NCBI RefSeq assembly: GCF_002099425.1
Contig: NW_018344332.1
Coordinates: 558,001 to 622,000 of the forward strand
Reading direction: 5' to 3'
DNA length: 64,000 nucleotides
Origin: Phascolarctos cinereus
Lineage: Eukaryota; Chordata; Mammalia; Diprotodontia; Phascolarctidae
Shown here: positions 22,726-37,010 of the stretch, piece after piece
How the letters are laid out: every line of letters begins with the position of its first letter
How positions within the stretch are numbered: the first letter of the stretch is position 1
Translations under genes and position numbers: made by a program
Notes under the pieces: generated by a model
The model's input: the letters and a program-made list of their open reading frames with translations, nothing else
Told to the model about the DNA's origin: nothing
The model's database searches: none

Positions 22726-23985
22726 AATGGAGAAAATATTAATAGCGTTAATTAAACTTAAAAGAGTGCTGTGCTTACATGTTTTTTTTTTCTTGGTGTG
22801 CCGATGGTTAAACACTTACCAGCACACCCACTCATACAGAACCCATTGGAATATGGCACCTGATATATACATCTTATTCAGACAAAGTTGGATTGATAAC
22901 AGTTTGTCAAGTCAAGCCAAGTAAAGCTCAGGCAGCATAGCACTGTGCTTTAAGAACTTATATTCAAGTCAACAACTGTTTCCAAATTCATGTGAGAAAA
23001 TGTAGTGAAGGAGGGGAGACATGAATACATCTGGGTGAACATTAAGTGAGGGAGCAACCTTGGTAATTTTGTCATTACAGTACATTACAAATCACCTTGA
23101 CAGAAAGAGGAACTTAATGAAGAATTTGTTTAATGAAGTTCATGGGCTAAACATTTACAGGAGTGAGGGTTAGTCAGAAAGAGAAGAAAATCTTAGGGAT
23201 GGCAATCTGAAGGTACAAAAGGATCCCATTCTGCTGAGGAAAACAAATGAGCTTTTTCTGAAGAGCTGGATGTGGATGCACAAGGAAGTCCCCAAACAAC
23301 TCCAGTTTTTAAGGGCATGTCCAGGGGATGGGAGCAAGAGCAGGTGACAGAGGAAGGACACAAGACCATGGTACGGCACTCTAAGAACAGCACCAGAATG
23401 AGTTGGCAATACCAGCAAAGGCCAAAAAACAGAAGATTCTGGCTGCCGGACTCCACACCAGGATTTGTAGCAGGGCAAGAGTGGATGAAGCAACAGCTAA
23501 GCCCCTGAAGGGTAACTCGTTAGAGCCAGTGCAGTATGAATAGAGATGCGTATGCACTCCTCCATCCATTGGCTATACGACATTTGGAAGTGAACTTGAA
23601 AGGATAAATTTTATGTAGAAAGTTTTCCCTGGGAAAGCTTGAGCCCACTTTCTCCAGGGATCTTTATGGTATATTAGAGAGATTGTGTCCCCAGGTGTGC
23701 TCACTAAATCTTCTTAGTAAAGATTCATCACTACAAGCTAATTGATGGCAAGTTATTAGATGATACTGGGTCATTGGTAGTTAACAGTGGTAGAACACAC
23801 TAGAATGGGGCCTCAAGTTGAAACCATCAAGGGTGCCCCTAGAATCAATATGGTGGATGTAGCTGGCCTCATTCTGGGAGAGAAAGTTCAGTGGCTAGCT
23901 AGATTTCAACAACAATAATTTGTCTTTTTCTAAACTTGTTTAAAACTCAGTTTCTGAAAGGCAAGCAATAAGCCCTTTAAGTCAC
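22726..23985. other. Unassigned intronic sequence (1.3 kb)
   Basis: Frames of 107 codons (minus, 23170-23493) and 78 codons (plus, 23272-23508) overlap. Neither resembles a known family nor has gene-like context. Confidence 0.5.
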
Positions 23986-23989
23986 CTGG

Positions 23990-24235
23990 TCATACTGAGC
24001 ACCTACTATGTGCCAGGCACTGTGCTAAGTGCTGGGAAGTCAAAGAAAGGCAAAAGGTTATCCTTGTTCTGAAGGTACTCACAGTCTAATGGTGAAACAA
24101 CATATAAAAATCGTATACAGAGAACTCATAGACAGAATAAATAAGAGGTGATCCACAGAAGGAAAAGATTTGCCTTAAGTGCCAGAGGGAGAGTAGAGGA
24201 AAGGCTCCCTGTCAAAGCGGGAATTTTCATGGCCC
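23990..24235 (-). mobile_element. L2 3' UTR fragment
   Basis: 'gagcacctactatgtgccag', 'gcactgtgctaagtgctggg', 'gtactcacagtctaatggtg', 'gaaggaaaagatttgcctta' is the reverse complement of the L2 3' end, well preserved. Confidence 0.85.
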
Positions 24236-24598
24236 CAGGAGTCTCCAAAGGGAAATCTGGTTGGACTTTTGGAAGAAGTCAATCCATTTCCTATAATGAG
24301 GCCCACTAAAATTATTGTAACAAAAACATTTTTCATTGAGTCTTTCAGAGCTGTTCTCTATGGGAATCCAAGACTTCCTTGGCTTTGGGAAATGCTGAGC
24401 TCCCTCCCTTCACAGAGGCATGAAAGGGAACTTCAGGAATGGAGTCTATCCCCTGACTCTGCTGCCTTCTCCTTGCGCTGTGCTGTATGCCAAGCTGGTC
24501 TGGTGAATGCCTAGTGTTGTGTGGTAGACTGGTGGTTTTGAGGATATATTAGCCAATACTGTGCCTTCTACCATCTCATCTCTCCCCATGCCATAGCT
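24236..24598. other. Unassigned intronic sequence
   Basis: Nothing recognised. Confidence 0.5.
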
Positions 24599-24599
24599 C

Positions 24600-24757
24600 A
24601 TGGGTGACATAGTGGTTGTAGCACTGGACCAAGGATCAGGAGGGCCCCAGTTGGAATTTGACCTCCAACACTTTCTAGCTGTGTGTCTCTTAGCAAGTTA
24701 CAAGTCAGCCCCAATTTCCTCATTTGTAAATGGAGATAATAATGTATCTACCTAAAG
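24600..24757 (+). mobile_element. MIR-type CORE-SINE
   Basis: 'gtgacatagtggttgtagca', 'tttctagctgtgtgtctctt', 'aatttcctcatttgtaaatg', 'gagataataatg'. It is directly followed by a second SINE in the same orientation. Confidence 0.8.
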
Positions 24758-24761
24758 TCAA

Positions 24762-24989
24762 TGAGTTGGTATAATAAATAGAATTCTGGACTTGTAGTCA
24801 AGAAGACCTGAGTTCAAATGCACCCTTAGACACTTACTAGCTTTAGGAGCATGGACAACTCACCCTCTGCCCACCTCAGTTTCCTCACCTGTAAAATGGG
24901 AATAATAACACTCAATTCCCAGGGTTGTAGTGGGGATCAAATCAAATAATATTTGATATAGCCTTAAAATGTGATATAAATGCCAGTTG

Positions 24990-24990
<1 letters not shown>
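24762..24990 (+). mobile_element. MIR/THER1-type CORE-SINE ending in an ATC repeat
   Basis: 'ttctggacttgtagtcaaga', 'agacctgagttcaaatgcac', 'cacttactagctttaggagc', 'ctcagtttcctcacctgtaa', 'aatgggaataataac', then the tail, which grows into (ATC)n. Confidence 0.9.
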
Positions 24991-25035
<45 letters not shown>

Positions 25036-25036
25036 T
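24991..25036 (+). repeat. (CAT)n microsatellite at a SINE tail
   Basis: About 15 CAT units, read as an Asp run on the minus strand. It lies about 210 bp from the 88-bp SGCZ exon. Confidence 0.97.
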
Positions 25037-25247
25037 ATAATTATCACAGAAAGGAGGAATTTGTAATGGTGAAGTAATTCCTAATTTGGTCACATGCCAT
25101 CCATAAAAGTCCACTTTACCTGGATCACAAATCAGGGACACAGCATGCCTGTCCTATTTGGTATTTTTTTCCTGATTTAAGCCAATATTCTAGAAAGGTG
25201 GGACAAAAGCCAGAGAGGAAGGTCTTCATGGGTCTAAATGCACTCAC

Positions 25248-25335
25248 CTACAGTCAGCTGGCCAGTGAGTTGCCCCAGGGCATTCCGGGCATTCAGGGTA
25301 ACATTTCTGTCAGACTGTAAGACCAGCGGGCTGTC
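25248..25335 (-). CDS. SGCZ: SGCZ exon, extracellular beta-rich region (88 bp)
   Basis: The minus strand reads D-S-P-L-V-L-Q-S-D-R-N-V-T, then NARNALGQLTGQLTV and a split glycine codon (29 codons plus one base). The acceptor is TTTCCCAG and the donor is G|GTGAGT. It joins the 102-bp exon in phase 0 to make ...SRK-DSPL... and the 123-bp exon in phase 1 to make ...TV-G-ADAV.... NVT is a potential N-glycosylation sequon, conserved in this family. The length of 88 bp agrees with the corresponding SGCG/SGCD exon as I remember it. It has no in-frame ATG. Two CORE-SINEs with an ATC microsatellite lie about 210 bp downstream in transcript direction. Confidence 0.95.
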
Positions 25336-25544
25336 CTGGGAAACATGCAGAAAACAGAGAGGTGAAAAATGAAATCCGAGTCCAAGTATGCTCACAAGAT
25401 CAACCTTCACTGGGTGGGGCTAGTCTGATGTGGCATGGGGAATAGCCTGAGTCTTAGTTTCCATGCAAGATGACGTAAAGAATCCAAGCACCCCCTGGGC
25501 CACCAGCCCAGAAGTGGCATCTTCTCATTTGTTTTTGTTCTGCT

Positions 25545-25655
25545 AGACTGTAACCTCCAGGAAGAAAGGGCAGAGCCCCACTTTTTTCTACACACATGTC
25601 ACCCTCAGTGCTTGGCACAGAGTTCCACACACAGTAGATGCTTACTAACTGCTGA
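25545..25655 (+). mobile_element. L2 3' terminus
   Basis: 'gactgtaacctccaggaaga', 'accctcagtgcttggcacag', 'cacagtagatgcttactaac' is the diverged L2 3' end. Confidence 0.7.
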
Positions 25656-26009
25656 ACAGTTTATCTTTGCCTTCTTGAAGTGGGCATTTCCACCTGTATG
25701 GAGCATGAGGTTAGAAGTGATGATAAAGATAAGGTCCCAGGAGAGACAGTTGGAGCATGGTACAGTGGCTCCAGTGAACTGCAGGTGGATTGTGATATGG
25801 AGAAGAAGCCCCCATTTCTATTATGGTGTGTGTATGCATGTGTATGTGAGGGGTGAGGGAAATGTAGTTGGTGGCTGAGGATGTCTGGGCCAAGATGCCT
25901 TTGGGCAGTTTTCTGGGTGTGTGAAAGACATTAATGGGAAAAGCAACAAACCTTTCTAATGTGGGATAATGATGGTGGAAGGCCATTCTGAAATGCAGGA
26001 ATTGAAGAA

Positions 26010-26130
26010 ACAATTCCATTTAATTTGGTAGTGTTTATGAATGATTGTGCTCATCACTGTGCTAGACATTCTTAGAAACAGAAAAGAAAACACAGTCCCT
26101 TATACTACTGTTAGCCCATGCTATACATGT
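26010..26130 (-). mobile_element. L2 3'-end fragment
   Basis: 'gattgtgctcatcactgtgc', 'tagacattcttagaaacaga' and 'cacagtcccttatact' follow the reverse-complement L2 order. Confidence 0.5.
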
Positions 26131-26593
26131 AAAGGTCTCTTGAGGAAGTGCTTGATTTAATGAATTTAGAGGCTCATTGACCATGTAACCTAGTGGGAGA
26201 GGCCATTTATTCATCAGCAAAAAGAGCCAAATTTGCAAAAAGAAAAACAATGAAAAAGACCTAAGCCATGGACTGTCATGGCCCCACTCTTATATAACCT
26301 TACTTAGGGCTTACTGAACCTCACTGGGCTGAACCTCAGTTTCTTTCCCTCTAAGATCCCTTCCAATTCTAGTTTCTTTTCCCACATTTATCCATCTTGT
26401 CCCAAATCAGAAAAGGAAGTCTCAAAATTTGAGCCTGGAACACTGGCCATAGTTCACTGACTTACCCAGGACATTTACCGACGCCTATTGATTGTCAGAC
26501 TTTAACACTGGTGATCTCAGTCATTTATCACCAAATGGTCAATGTTGACATGCAGTCTGGCCTATTCAGTCCAGGTTGGTAGCCTGATTATAG
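26131..26593. other. Unassigned intronic sequence
   Basis: Nothing recognised up to the L1 target site. Confidence 0.5.
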
Positions 26594-26605
26594 GCATCAC
26601 CACTT
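26594..26605 (+). repeat. Target-site duplication of the full-length L1, left copy
   Basis: gcatcaccactt is identical to 33202-33213 at the other end of the L1. Confidence 0.9.
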
Positions 26606-26947
26606 TTTTTTTTTTAATTTAAATTTTTTAATTTTTTCCATATGCTTTTGAGTTGAAAATTTTTCTCCCTTCCCCCCCCTTCCCAAGATGACGTACAATC
26701 TGATACAGGCTTTACATTTACATACCCATTAAACATATTTTCACGTTAGTGAAGTTGTAAGTAAAAATTAAAACCAATACAAGGAACCATCAGAAAGATG
26801 AAACAAAACTCAACAGAAAGTAAAAATAGGTGAGAGTGATTCGACTTCCATAGTTCTTTCTTTGAATGTGAACAGCATTTGCCATCCTGAGGCCTCTGGA
26901 AATGTCTAAGATCCTTGTAATGCTGAGAAGGGTCCAGTTTAACAATC

Positions 26948-30719
<3,772 letters not shown>

Positions 30720-30731
<12 letters not shown>

Positions 30732-30945
30732 CCTTTTCCCCCATTTATGCTTTTCTTTCTCCTTTTTCCTTTCTCCCCTTCACTAGTGTTTTCCTTTTGA
30801 CCACGCCTCCTTCAGTCCCTTCCCCCTTTTATTATCCCTTTCCCTTTTCTTCCCCTTTAGTCTTACTGCTGCTTCCCTCTTCTTTCCCCTTTTTCCCCCT
30901 CCCTCCTTTTCTTTCCCCTTTTCCCTCCTACTGCCTATAGGGCAA
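30720..30945 (-). other. Purine-rich inter-ORF spacer of the L1
   Basis: The plus strand is nearly all C and T (runs such as 'ctttctcctttttcctttct', 'cccctttttccccctccctc'), so the L1 sense strand is an A/G-rich tract directly before ORF2. Confidence 0.85.
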
Positions 30946-31344
30946 GTTAGATTTCTATACCTAACTGATTATATTATGCCCTTCTTGAGCCAATCTGATG
31001 AGAGTAAGGTTCAAACAATGCTCCCCCCCCTTCCCTCTGCTGTAATAGGATTTTGTGTCTTTTCCTGTAATGTAATTTACCCTTGTCTGCCTCCTCCTTT
31101 CTCAGTACATTTTCTAAGATCAGATTGATCCACTTATTTGGATCCATTTAACCCACTTGATTAGATTTTTTTTTTCATTACATCAAAGTCAACTAATATC
31201 CACCCTCTTTATGTATACTCCTTTAACAAGGTGTAATAACAATACAGTTCTCAAGGGTTGCAAGTCTCATATTCCCTTGTAGGGGTTTAAACAGCCCCCC
31301 CCTTATTAACAGCATATTGGTATCCTTCTGTCCCATTTACCTTT

Positions 31345-32394
31345 TTAAGTCCTTCTTGAGTCCTGTACTTGAAGATCAAATTTTTTGTTGAGCTCTGGTC
31401 TTTTTATCAGGAAAGTTTGGAAGTCTCCTATTTCGTTGAATATCCACCTCCTCCCTTGAAAAATGATGCTCATTTTTGCTGGGTAATTGATCCTTGGCTG
31501 CATTCCAAGCTCCTTTGCCTTAGGAATATCATGTTCCATGCCCTGCGGTCTTTTAATGTAGAAGCTGCAAGGTCCTGTGTAATCCTGACTGTGGTTCCAT
31601 GATATTTAAATTCTTTCTTTCTGGCTGCTTGCAGCACCTTCTCTTTCATCTGGTAATTTTGGAATTTTGCTATTATATTTCTTGGCATTGTCAATTTGGG
31701 ATCTCTTTCAGGTGGTGATCGGTGGATTCTTTCTATGGTTATTTTCCCTTCTGGTTCTAGGACTTCTGGGCAGTTTTCCTTTATGATTTCCTGAAAGATA
31801 CTGTCCAGGCTCTTTTTTTCATCATGATTTTCAGGTAGTCCAATAATTTTTAAATTGTCTCTCCTGAGTCGATTTTCCAGGTCGGTTGTTTTACTGATGA
31901 GGTATTTTACATTTTCATCTATTTTTTCATTTTTTTGTTTCTGTTTGACTGATTCTTGCTCTCTCATAGAGACATTAGTTTCCATTTGTCCAATTCTAGT
32001 TTTTAACAGATTGTTTTCTTCTGTTAGTTTTTGTACTTCCTTCTTCAACTGGCCAATTGTGTTTTTAGGGACTTGTTTCTTCAGTGTACTCTTCTGTTAG
32101 TTTTTGTCCTTCCTTCTTCAATTGGCCAATGTTTTTTAGGGACTTGTTTTCTTCAGTGTATTTTTTTTCCAACTGGCCAATTGTATTTTTGAAGGACTCT
32201 TTTACCTCTCTCATTTGACTATTAAAATCCTTCTTGAGCTCTTCTAAGAAGGCTTTTTGGGCTTCAGACCAGTTCATATTCCCTTTTGTTGTTGCAGATG
32301 TGGGTTTGTTGACAATGTTGTCCTCTTCAGAATTTCTGTCTTGATCTTCACTCTTCTCATAATATGAATCTATGGTACGTTTCTTTTTACTCAT
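31345..32394 (-). pseudogene. L1 ORF1 (RNA-binding chaperone), broken
   Basis: It starts at ATG 32394 with MSKKKRTIDSYYEK. The first ~110 residues contain a coiled-coil region (KAFLEELKKDFNSQMREVKE, KNTIGQLEKKYTEENKSLKN). A second open segment (32048-31470) continues the coil, then has the RRM-like part (ENRLRRDNLKIIGLPE) and the C-terminal domain (IERIHRSPPERDP, RNIIAKFQNYQMKEKVLQAA). The last part (RINYPAKMSIIFQGRRW) is in another frame. A 73-bp duplicated segment with a length change breaks the frame in the coil. In active L1s, the trimeric protein coats L1 RNA. Confidence 0.93.
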
Positions 32395-33201
32395 GGTGTT
32401 TCTTTATTCCCTGGCCTTTAAAGAGATTGAGCTCTCCTGCTGGGGAACAGAGGGTACTGACCCAAGCTTCTTGTGTTGGGAGCCTAGGTCTTGGTCACTG
32501 GCTTTGTTGCTGGGGCCTCTTATGCTGGGAATTGGAGGCTGTAGGTTTCTGGCAGCTTACCTTGTGTTGGGCTGGAATCAGCAAGGCTGGAACTTTCAGG
32601 CAATTCTAGGTTGCCTGCTTTTCCTTTCCTTTAGCTTTCTTCAGCTCCTTTTAGATGGCTGCTGCAGGTGTTTATCTGCCTGGGGCCCCTGCAGTGTTGT
32701 CTCCCTCTCTGCTAATGCACGGGAGATTTCTTTGCAGTGGAGTGCTGAGACTCCTGGTGGTTTTCTGAGCTGGTTTCCACCGGTTCCCCCCACCTCACTG
32801 AGGCACTCGGAGGTCCAGGTGTTGGTGTTTGCCTGCTCTACCACCTGGGCTTCAGGATTTCTTCACAATTGGAGGCTTCAGCGCTTCTACATCTCACCTG
32901 GTGTTGGGTTGGAATCAGCAAGGTTGGGGATTTAGGAATCCTTTAGGTTGTTTTCTTCACCTCCTTTCAGATGAATGCAGCAGGGTACTTATCTGCCTGG
33001 GGCCCCTTGTTTTTGCTGAGGCACTGGGAGACCCTTTTGCTGGGCTACTGCACTGCTGCTCCTTGTCTTTCTTCTATTTCCTGTGTTCCAGGTTTTTTTT
33101 TTTCTGAGCTGATATTTTCTGGATTTTTCAGAGGTTGATAGGGGAGAGTGAAAGCGACTACCTTTTCACTCTGCCATCTTGGTTCCCAGAAGCGGAACCT
33201 C
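32395..33201 (-). promoter_or_regulatory. L1 5' UTR (internal promoter) with YY1-like site and repeated units
   Basis: The L1 sense 5' end contains CCAAGATGGC about 5-15 bases from the inferred start, the same position and core as the YY1 site of human L1. Two related units about 337 bp apart (32529-32865 and 32866 to about 33090) share 'aattggaggct' and 'tggaatcagcaagg' in plus-strand text. The antisense strand carries a 187-codon open frame (32372-32935). Promoter function is inferred from the family. Confidence 0.75.
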
Positions 33202-33213
33202 GCATCACCACTT
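33202..33213 (+). repeat. Target-site duplication of the full-length L1, right copy
   Basis: gcatcaccactt is identical to 26594-26605. Confidence 0.9.
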
Positions 33214-33784
33214 CTACTGGGGCTTTGTGGTCATTATTCTTCTACTAGAGACTCTGCTCTTAACCACTTTTTCCTCTGCATGGCAAGCTCAAAGCTCTGG
33301 GGTTGGGAGGAACAACTTAAGAATAGCTCATTCACAAAAAAGATGAGGGGAATCCTTGGTTGAATTATTATGGTCTTTACTGAGTTCTTGAGCCAGCAGA
33401 CAGTATAAAGATCCAGGCTCCTACATGTTATCGCACAGTAAATGGTTAATCACTTTCCCAATAGTCACACCTATTCTAAAAAAGGAGGGAACATGGATCA
33501 TGGGAAAGGTTACCTGGGCCTTCACAGCTCTGTCATGGATTCCTCTGCCAAAAGCCCAGCTTCTATCCTTTTCTAGTCACCAAATAAGAGCAGCAATGAC
33601 CTGAGGTTAAGTCTTCCAATATTTTTTGTCTAGAGACTCTCTTCAAAATCTCTTACAAGGCCAGGGGTTATTCCCTGATTTAAAAGAGAGATTACATCTG
33701 CTATATGAAGATTAAAGGGATGTCTGATCCATGAGTGTCCTTGGTGCTTTCATTCAATTTACAAAACAATTATTATTTTGCTAA
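33214..33784. other. Unassigned intronic sequence
   Basis: Nothing recognised. Confidence 0.5.
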
Positions 33785-34560
33785 TTCCATTCAACAAGTA
33801 TTTATTAAGTGATACATGTGTGCCAGGCACTATGCTAGGAAAATGTAACTGTCCCTGTCCTCAAAGAGGTTAAATTCTACTCTGGGGAAACATGTACACA
33901 GGGAAGCAAATATACCATCTAAATGAAATAAATACAAAATGATTTCAAGAGAAAATACTAAAGGAAAAGGAAAGCTTCATGTAAAGGTGGAACCTGACCA
34001 GAGTCTTTGGCTTTTAAGAAGCTTACCCTCAAATAATGAAGACAAACACACCCAGAATGGAATTTGATGGAAGAAGAGATAGGGACAGTGCAAAGCAGAA
34101 GGTCCCAAAAGGTGCTATGGGAAATCTGAGAAGAGAGAGGCCATATTCACCTGGGGGAAGAGGGACACTCAAGAAAGTTTCCATGAAATAGGTGACATGT
34201 GAGTTGAGCCTTGAAAGATGAGAGAGACTGAATCAGTTGGAAACGAGGGGTTGAGAAGCTGTGAAATTGTCTCAGGATACTGGCAAGCTAGAGGAAACTT
34301 CCTAATAGCAAAAACTATCTGTGATGCTATCAGTTCATTCCAGGCATAGGGGATGCTCATGACTGGATAGGGAGGGAAGTGAAGGTGACAGAGAAAATAC
34401 TGAGAAATCAAGGGATACATGATGAGGGTAAAAGCTGGCACTGGAAGAGCAAGTAAGTGGGTTAATGGGAAGAAGAGAACTTTTTTGTCAGCCAGAGGAA
34501 TCAATGTAATTACAGCAGTTTTGAGCTAAGAATGTGAATTCTCCAGTGAGTGGCTGGTAC
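33785..34560 (-). mobile_element. L2 LINE 3' UTR and part of the C-terminal region
   Basis: 'caacaagtatttattaagtg', 'gtgtgccaggcactatgcta', then 'ctgtccctgtcctcaaagag', 'gacatgtgagttgagccttg', 'aaagatgagagagac' follow the reverse-complement L2 3' UTR for about 700 bp. Confidence 0.75.
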
Positions 34561-34599
34561 AAAATAAAGCTGAAGGTTATGGGAGTCGAATAGGAATGA

Positions 34600-35150
34600 C
34601 TCTAAAGAAAGTTGATCCTTTATACAATTATATGATAATAAAACTGAAAATGAAAATGAGATGAAATGTATGAATGGTTACAAAAAATAAAAGGCCCAAA
34701 TTAACAGAACAAGAAATATAGACTTTAAATAAACTTATCTCACAAAAAAGAAACTGAACAAGTCATAATGGTACTCCCAAAGGGGGGGGGAAGAAAAGAA
34801 AAAAAGAGGTTCAGAAGGATTTAAAAGTGAATTCAAAAACTAAATAAAAATTAATTCCCATTCTACATAAATCATTAAAAAAAAAGGATAGAGTGAAAAA
34901 AAATGTTAGAAGCAGATTCTTTCTATAAGACTCAAGTGATCCCAGTTGCTAAACCAGGGAGAGATAAAGCAGAGAATAAAAAGATATAGAAAAATATCTT
35001 TATGAATACAAGGGTAAAAATATTGAATATTGGCAGAGGGGTTGTTATAACATAATAAAATAAGCATACACAATGACCAAGTCAGATTTATAGAAAAATG
35101 AGGAATTGATTCAACATTAGTAGAAATTTCCAAATAAAGTTAACATACAC
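34600..35150 (+). mobile_element. L1 LINE fragment, RT region
   Basis: Plus-strand text 'cccaaattaacagaacaaga', 'gaaactgaacaagtcataat', 'gatcccagttgctaaaccag', 'ggagagataaagcagagaat', 'ccaagtcagatttatag' follows L1 ORF2 RT (…PKPGRD…HDQVGFIPG…). Frame lost. Confidence 0.75.
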
Positions 35151-35638
35151 TCTTGATACTTGGTGATTTCCTGGGATAGGTGAGAATGGGAAGAAAAATA
35201 TGTGAAAGTATGACTTAGGAGAAAGGAATGAAAGAGACTAGAGACATATAGACTACATAGAAATTTCACATCTCTATAGTATGAATGTGTTCTTTAGAAA
35301 ATGAATTGTTAGATATAATTGGGAAAAAAATAAAATTTTCTTCCCCACTTCCCCCCAAAAGAAAATGAATCATTAAGAGCGTGACTGTAGAGCATCAAAT
35401 AATATTCAAAAGAATGAAATTGACCCCAAAAGATGTATTACTAATATGTGAGTTATCTCTAATTCACCTAGCTTTCTGTATAAAGTGACCATCTATTCAT
35501 CAGTACTAAAGACCAGAATTTGTAAAAATAAATAATAAAAAAAAAATAAAATGAGCAATGAGAAAAAGATACGGTGAGCAAATAAGATTTAATTTTGATT
35601 TATTTAAACAATTTATTAAAAAAAAACACAAAACATTG
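35151..35638. other. Unassigned AT-rich sequence
   Basis: It contains A-rich runs (35330, 35535, 35618). No family assigned. Confidence 0.45.
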
Positions 35639-35639
35639 A

Positions 35640-36600
35640 GAAGTGGCCCACAGAATTGACATTAACATCGACTATAATTTCACCCAGAAGTTAAGCCAAT
35701 GTAACTTACCTGCCTAAATAAGGCAATCAAAAAGGACAGCTTAGCAAACACCTGAGTTATTTGCTCGATGAAGAGCGAAATGGTTACAAAAGGCAACAAC
35801 ATATTAGACTATAAACTTGTTTGTGAAATCTTATGAGGATAATGAATAATTATGACTACCGTCATCTCACAAATCAGAAAGAAGAAATGAGAGTTAAAAA
35901 AACAACAACTAAAGAAAGCTTGGCAAGATATTCAACTAAATAAACTCATCCCAAGGGTATTCAAGGATGAAAATAGAAAGAGAACTACAAACTGAAAAAA
36001 AAAAAGAAATCAGTTGCATAAACACCTCCCATCTGAACCACCATCTCAGTCTTTGTCTATTAAAGAGAATTGAACCACCACACTTGCAACCTAACATCAC
36101 AGTCCCTGAGATACTTATGCTGATAGTAGAATTGGCACTAAAGAGAACAAAGATGGGCAAAATAGCCAAACTGGATCAAATATAAAGAGAAGAGATCCAT
36201 GTTGAAAGCACTGCAGTTATGAGGACATTGAGGGACTGATTCATACACTCAGTAAAGGAAGGGAAAATATCAAAGGAATGGGGGGCAGGGAGGATTGGAA
36301 ATCTCAGACCTTATTGGTATCACAAAAATGAAAAAAAATGCTGGACAAAGGAACATTAATGTCTACCAACCTATATGTCTACTCTCTTATCTATTCAAAA
36401 TCTTTATGAGCATTACCTGTATGTGAATTAAAAATATTAGGAGGAACAAGTAGATTTTCAGAAACAATATTTAATTACCATCTTGAAATTCACTGAAGGA
36501 TGCAGAGAATATAAGACCCCATTAGGTTAGAGGGAGAAGCATTTGAATTGGCACAACAAAACACCATCTCACTAGCCCTTTTACAATACCGCTGCTCCTA
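35640..36600 (+). mobile_element. RTE-type LINE fragment, RT domain
   Basis: Read with frame changes, the plus strand gives ELALKRTKMGKIAKLDQI (RTE-type …MKNGKATGLDQI…), then FIHSVKEGKISKEWG, NLRPYW, and FQKQYLITILKFTEGCREYK (…AGFRKG.STIDHI…I…CREYK…). It is the N-terminal RT part of the same kind of element whose C-terminus lies at 10540-11305. Heavily decayed. Confidence 0.7.
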
Positions 36601-36878
36601 CCTATACATCAAAACCATTGAGCTTCCTTTGAGGGATCAACATGAGCTTCATGAACTTTTTTTACATTTTGATACCTGCATTTTATTGTAAATGGTTTCC
36701 TTTGAAATCCTGTGCTTTATTTCATGCATCTAAAAGCATGATTCTGATAAGGAATGTATGGGTTTAACTCCACTCCTTCCAAACCGTGGGGATAAGGGCA
36801 GAATGAAGGATTCAGTCTAGAGACACTAGTTTGGATAAGTACAGGCTATGCCAAGAGGAAGTATAATACAGTACCCAA
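36601..36878. other. Unassigned intronic sequence
   Basis: Nothing recognised. Confidence 0.45.
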
Positions 36879-36879
36879 G

Positions 36880-37010
36880 AATGTCAGAGATGGAGGGAAT
36901 CTTAGAGATCTTTGAGTTCACAGTTCACATTTTCCATTTTCCAGAGGGGAAAACTGAGGCAAAGGGAAGAAAAATGATTTTTCCACGTTTAGATCGGTAA
37001 GATGCAGCTC
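36880..37010 (-). mobile_element. MIR3/THER2-like CORE-SINE fragment
   Basis: 'gtcagagatggagggaatct', 'tagagatctttgagttcaca', 'ttttccagaggggaaaactg', 'aggcaaagggaaga' match this SINE type. Confidence 0.65.

Noticed and set aside
23170-23508. Overlapping open frames on both strands (107 and 78 codons)
   Set aside because: No known motif, no splice or promoter context; size is within chance for this composition.
32641-32844. Minus-strand 67-codon frame in the L1 5' UTR
   Set aside because: It lies within the duplicated 5' UTR unit and shows no protein motif; upstream-ORF status cannot be supported from one copy.
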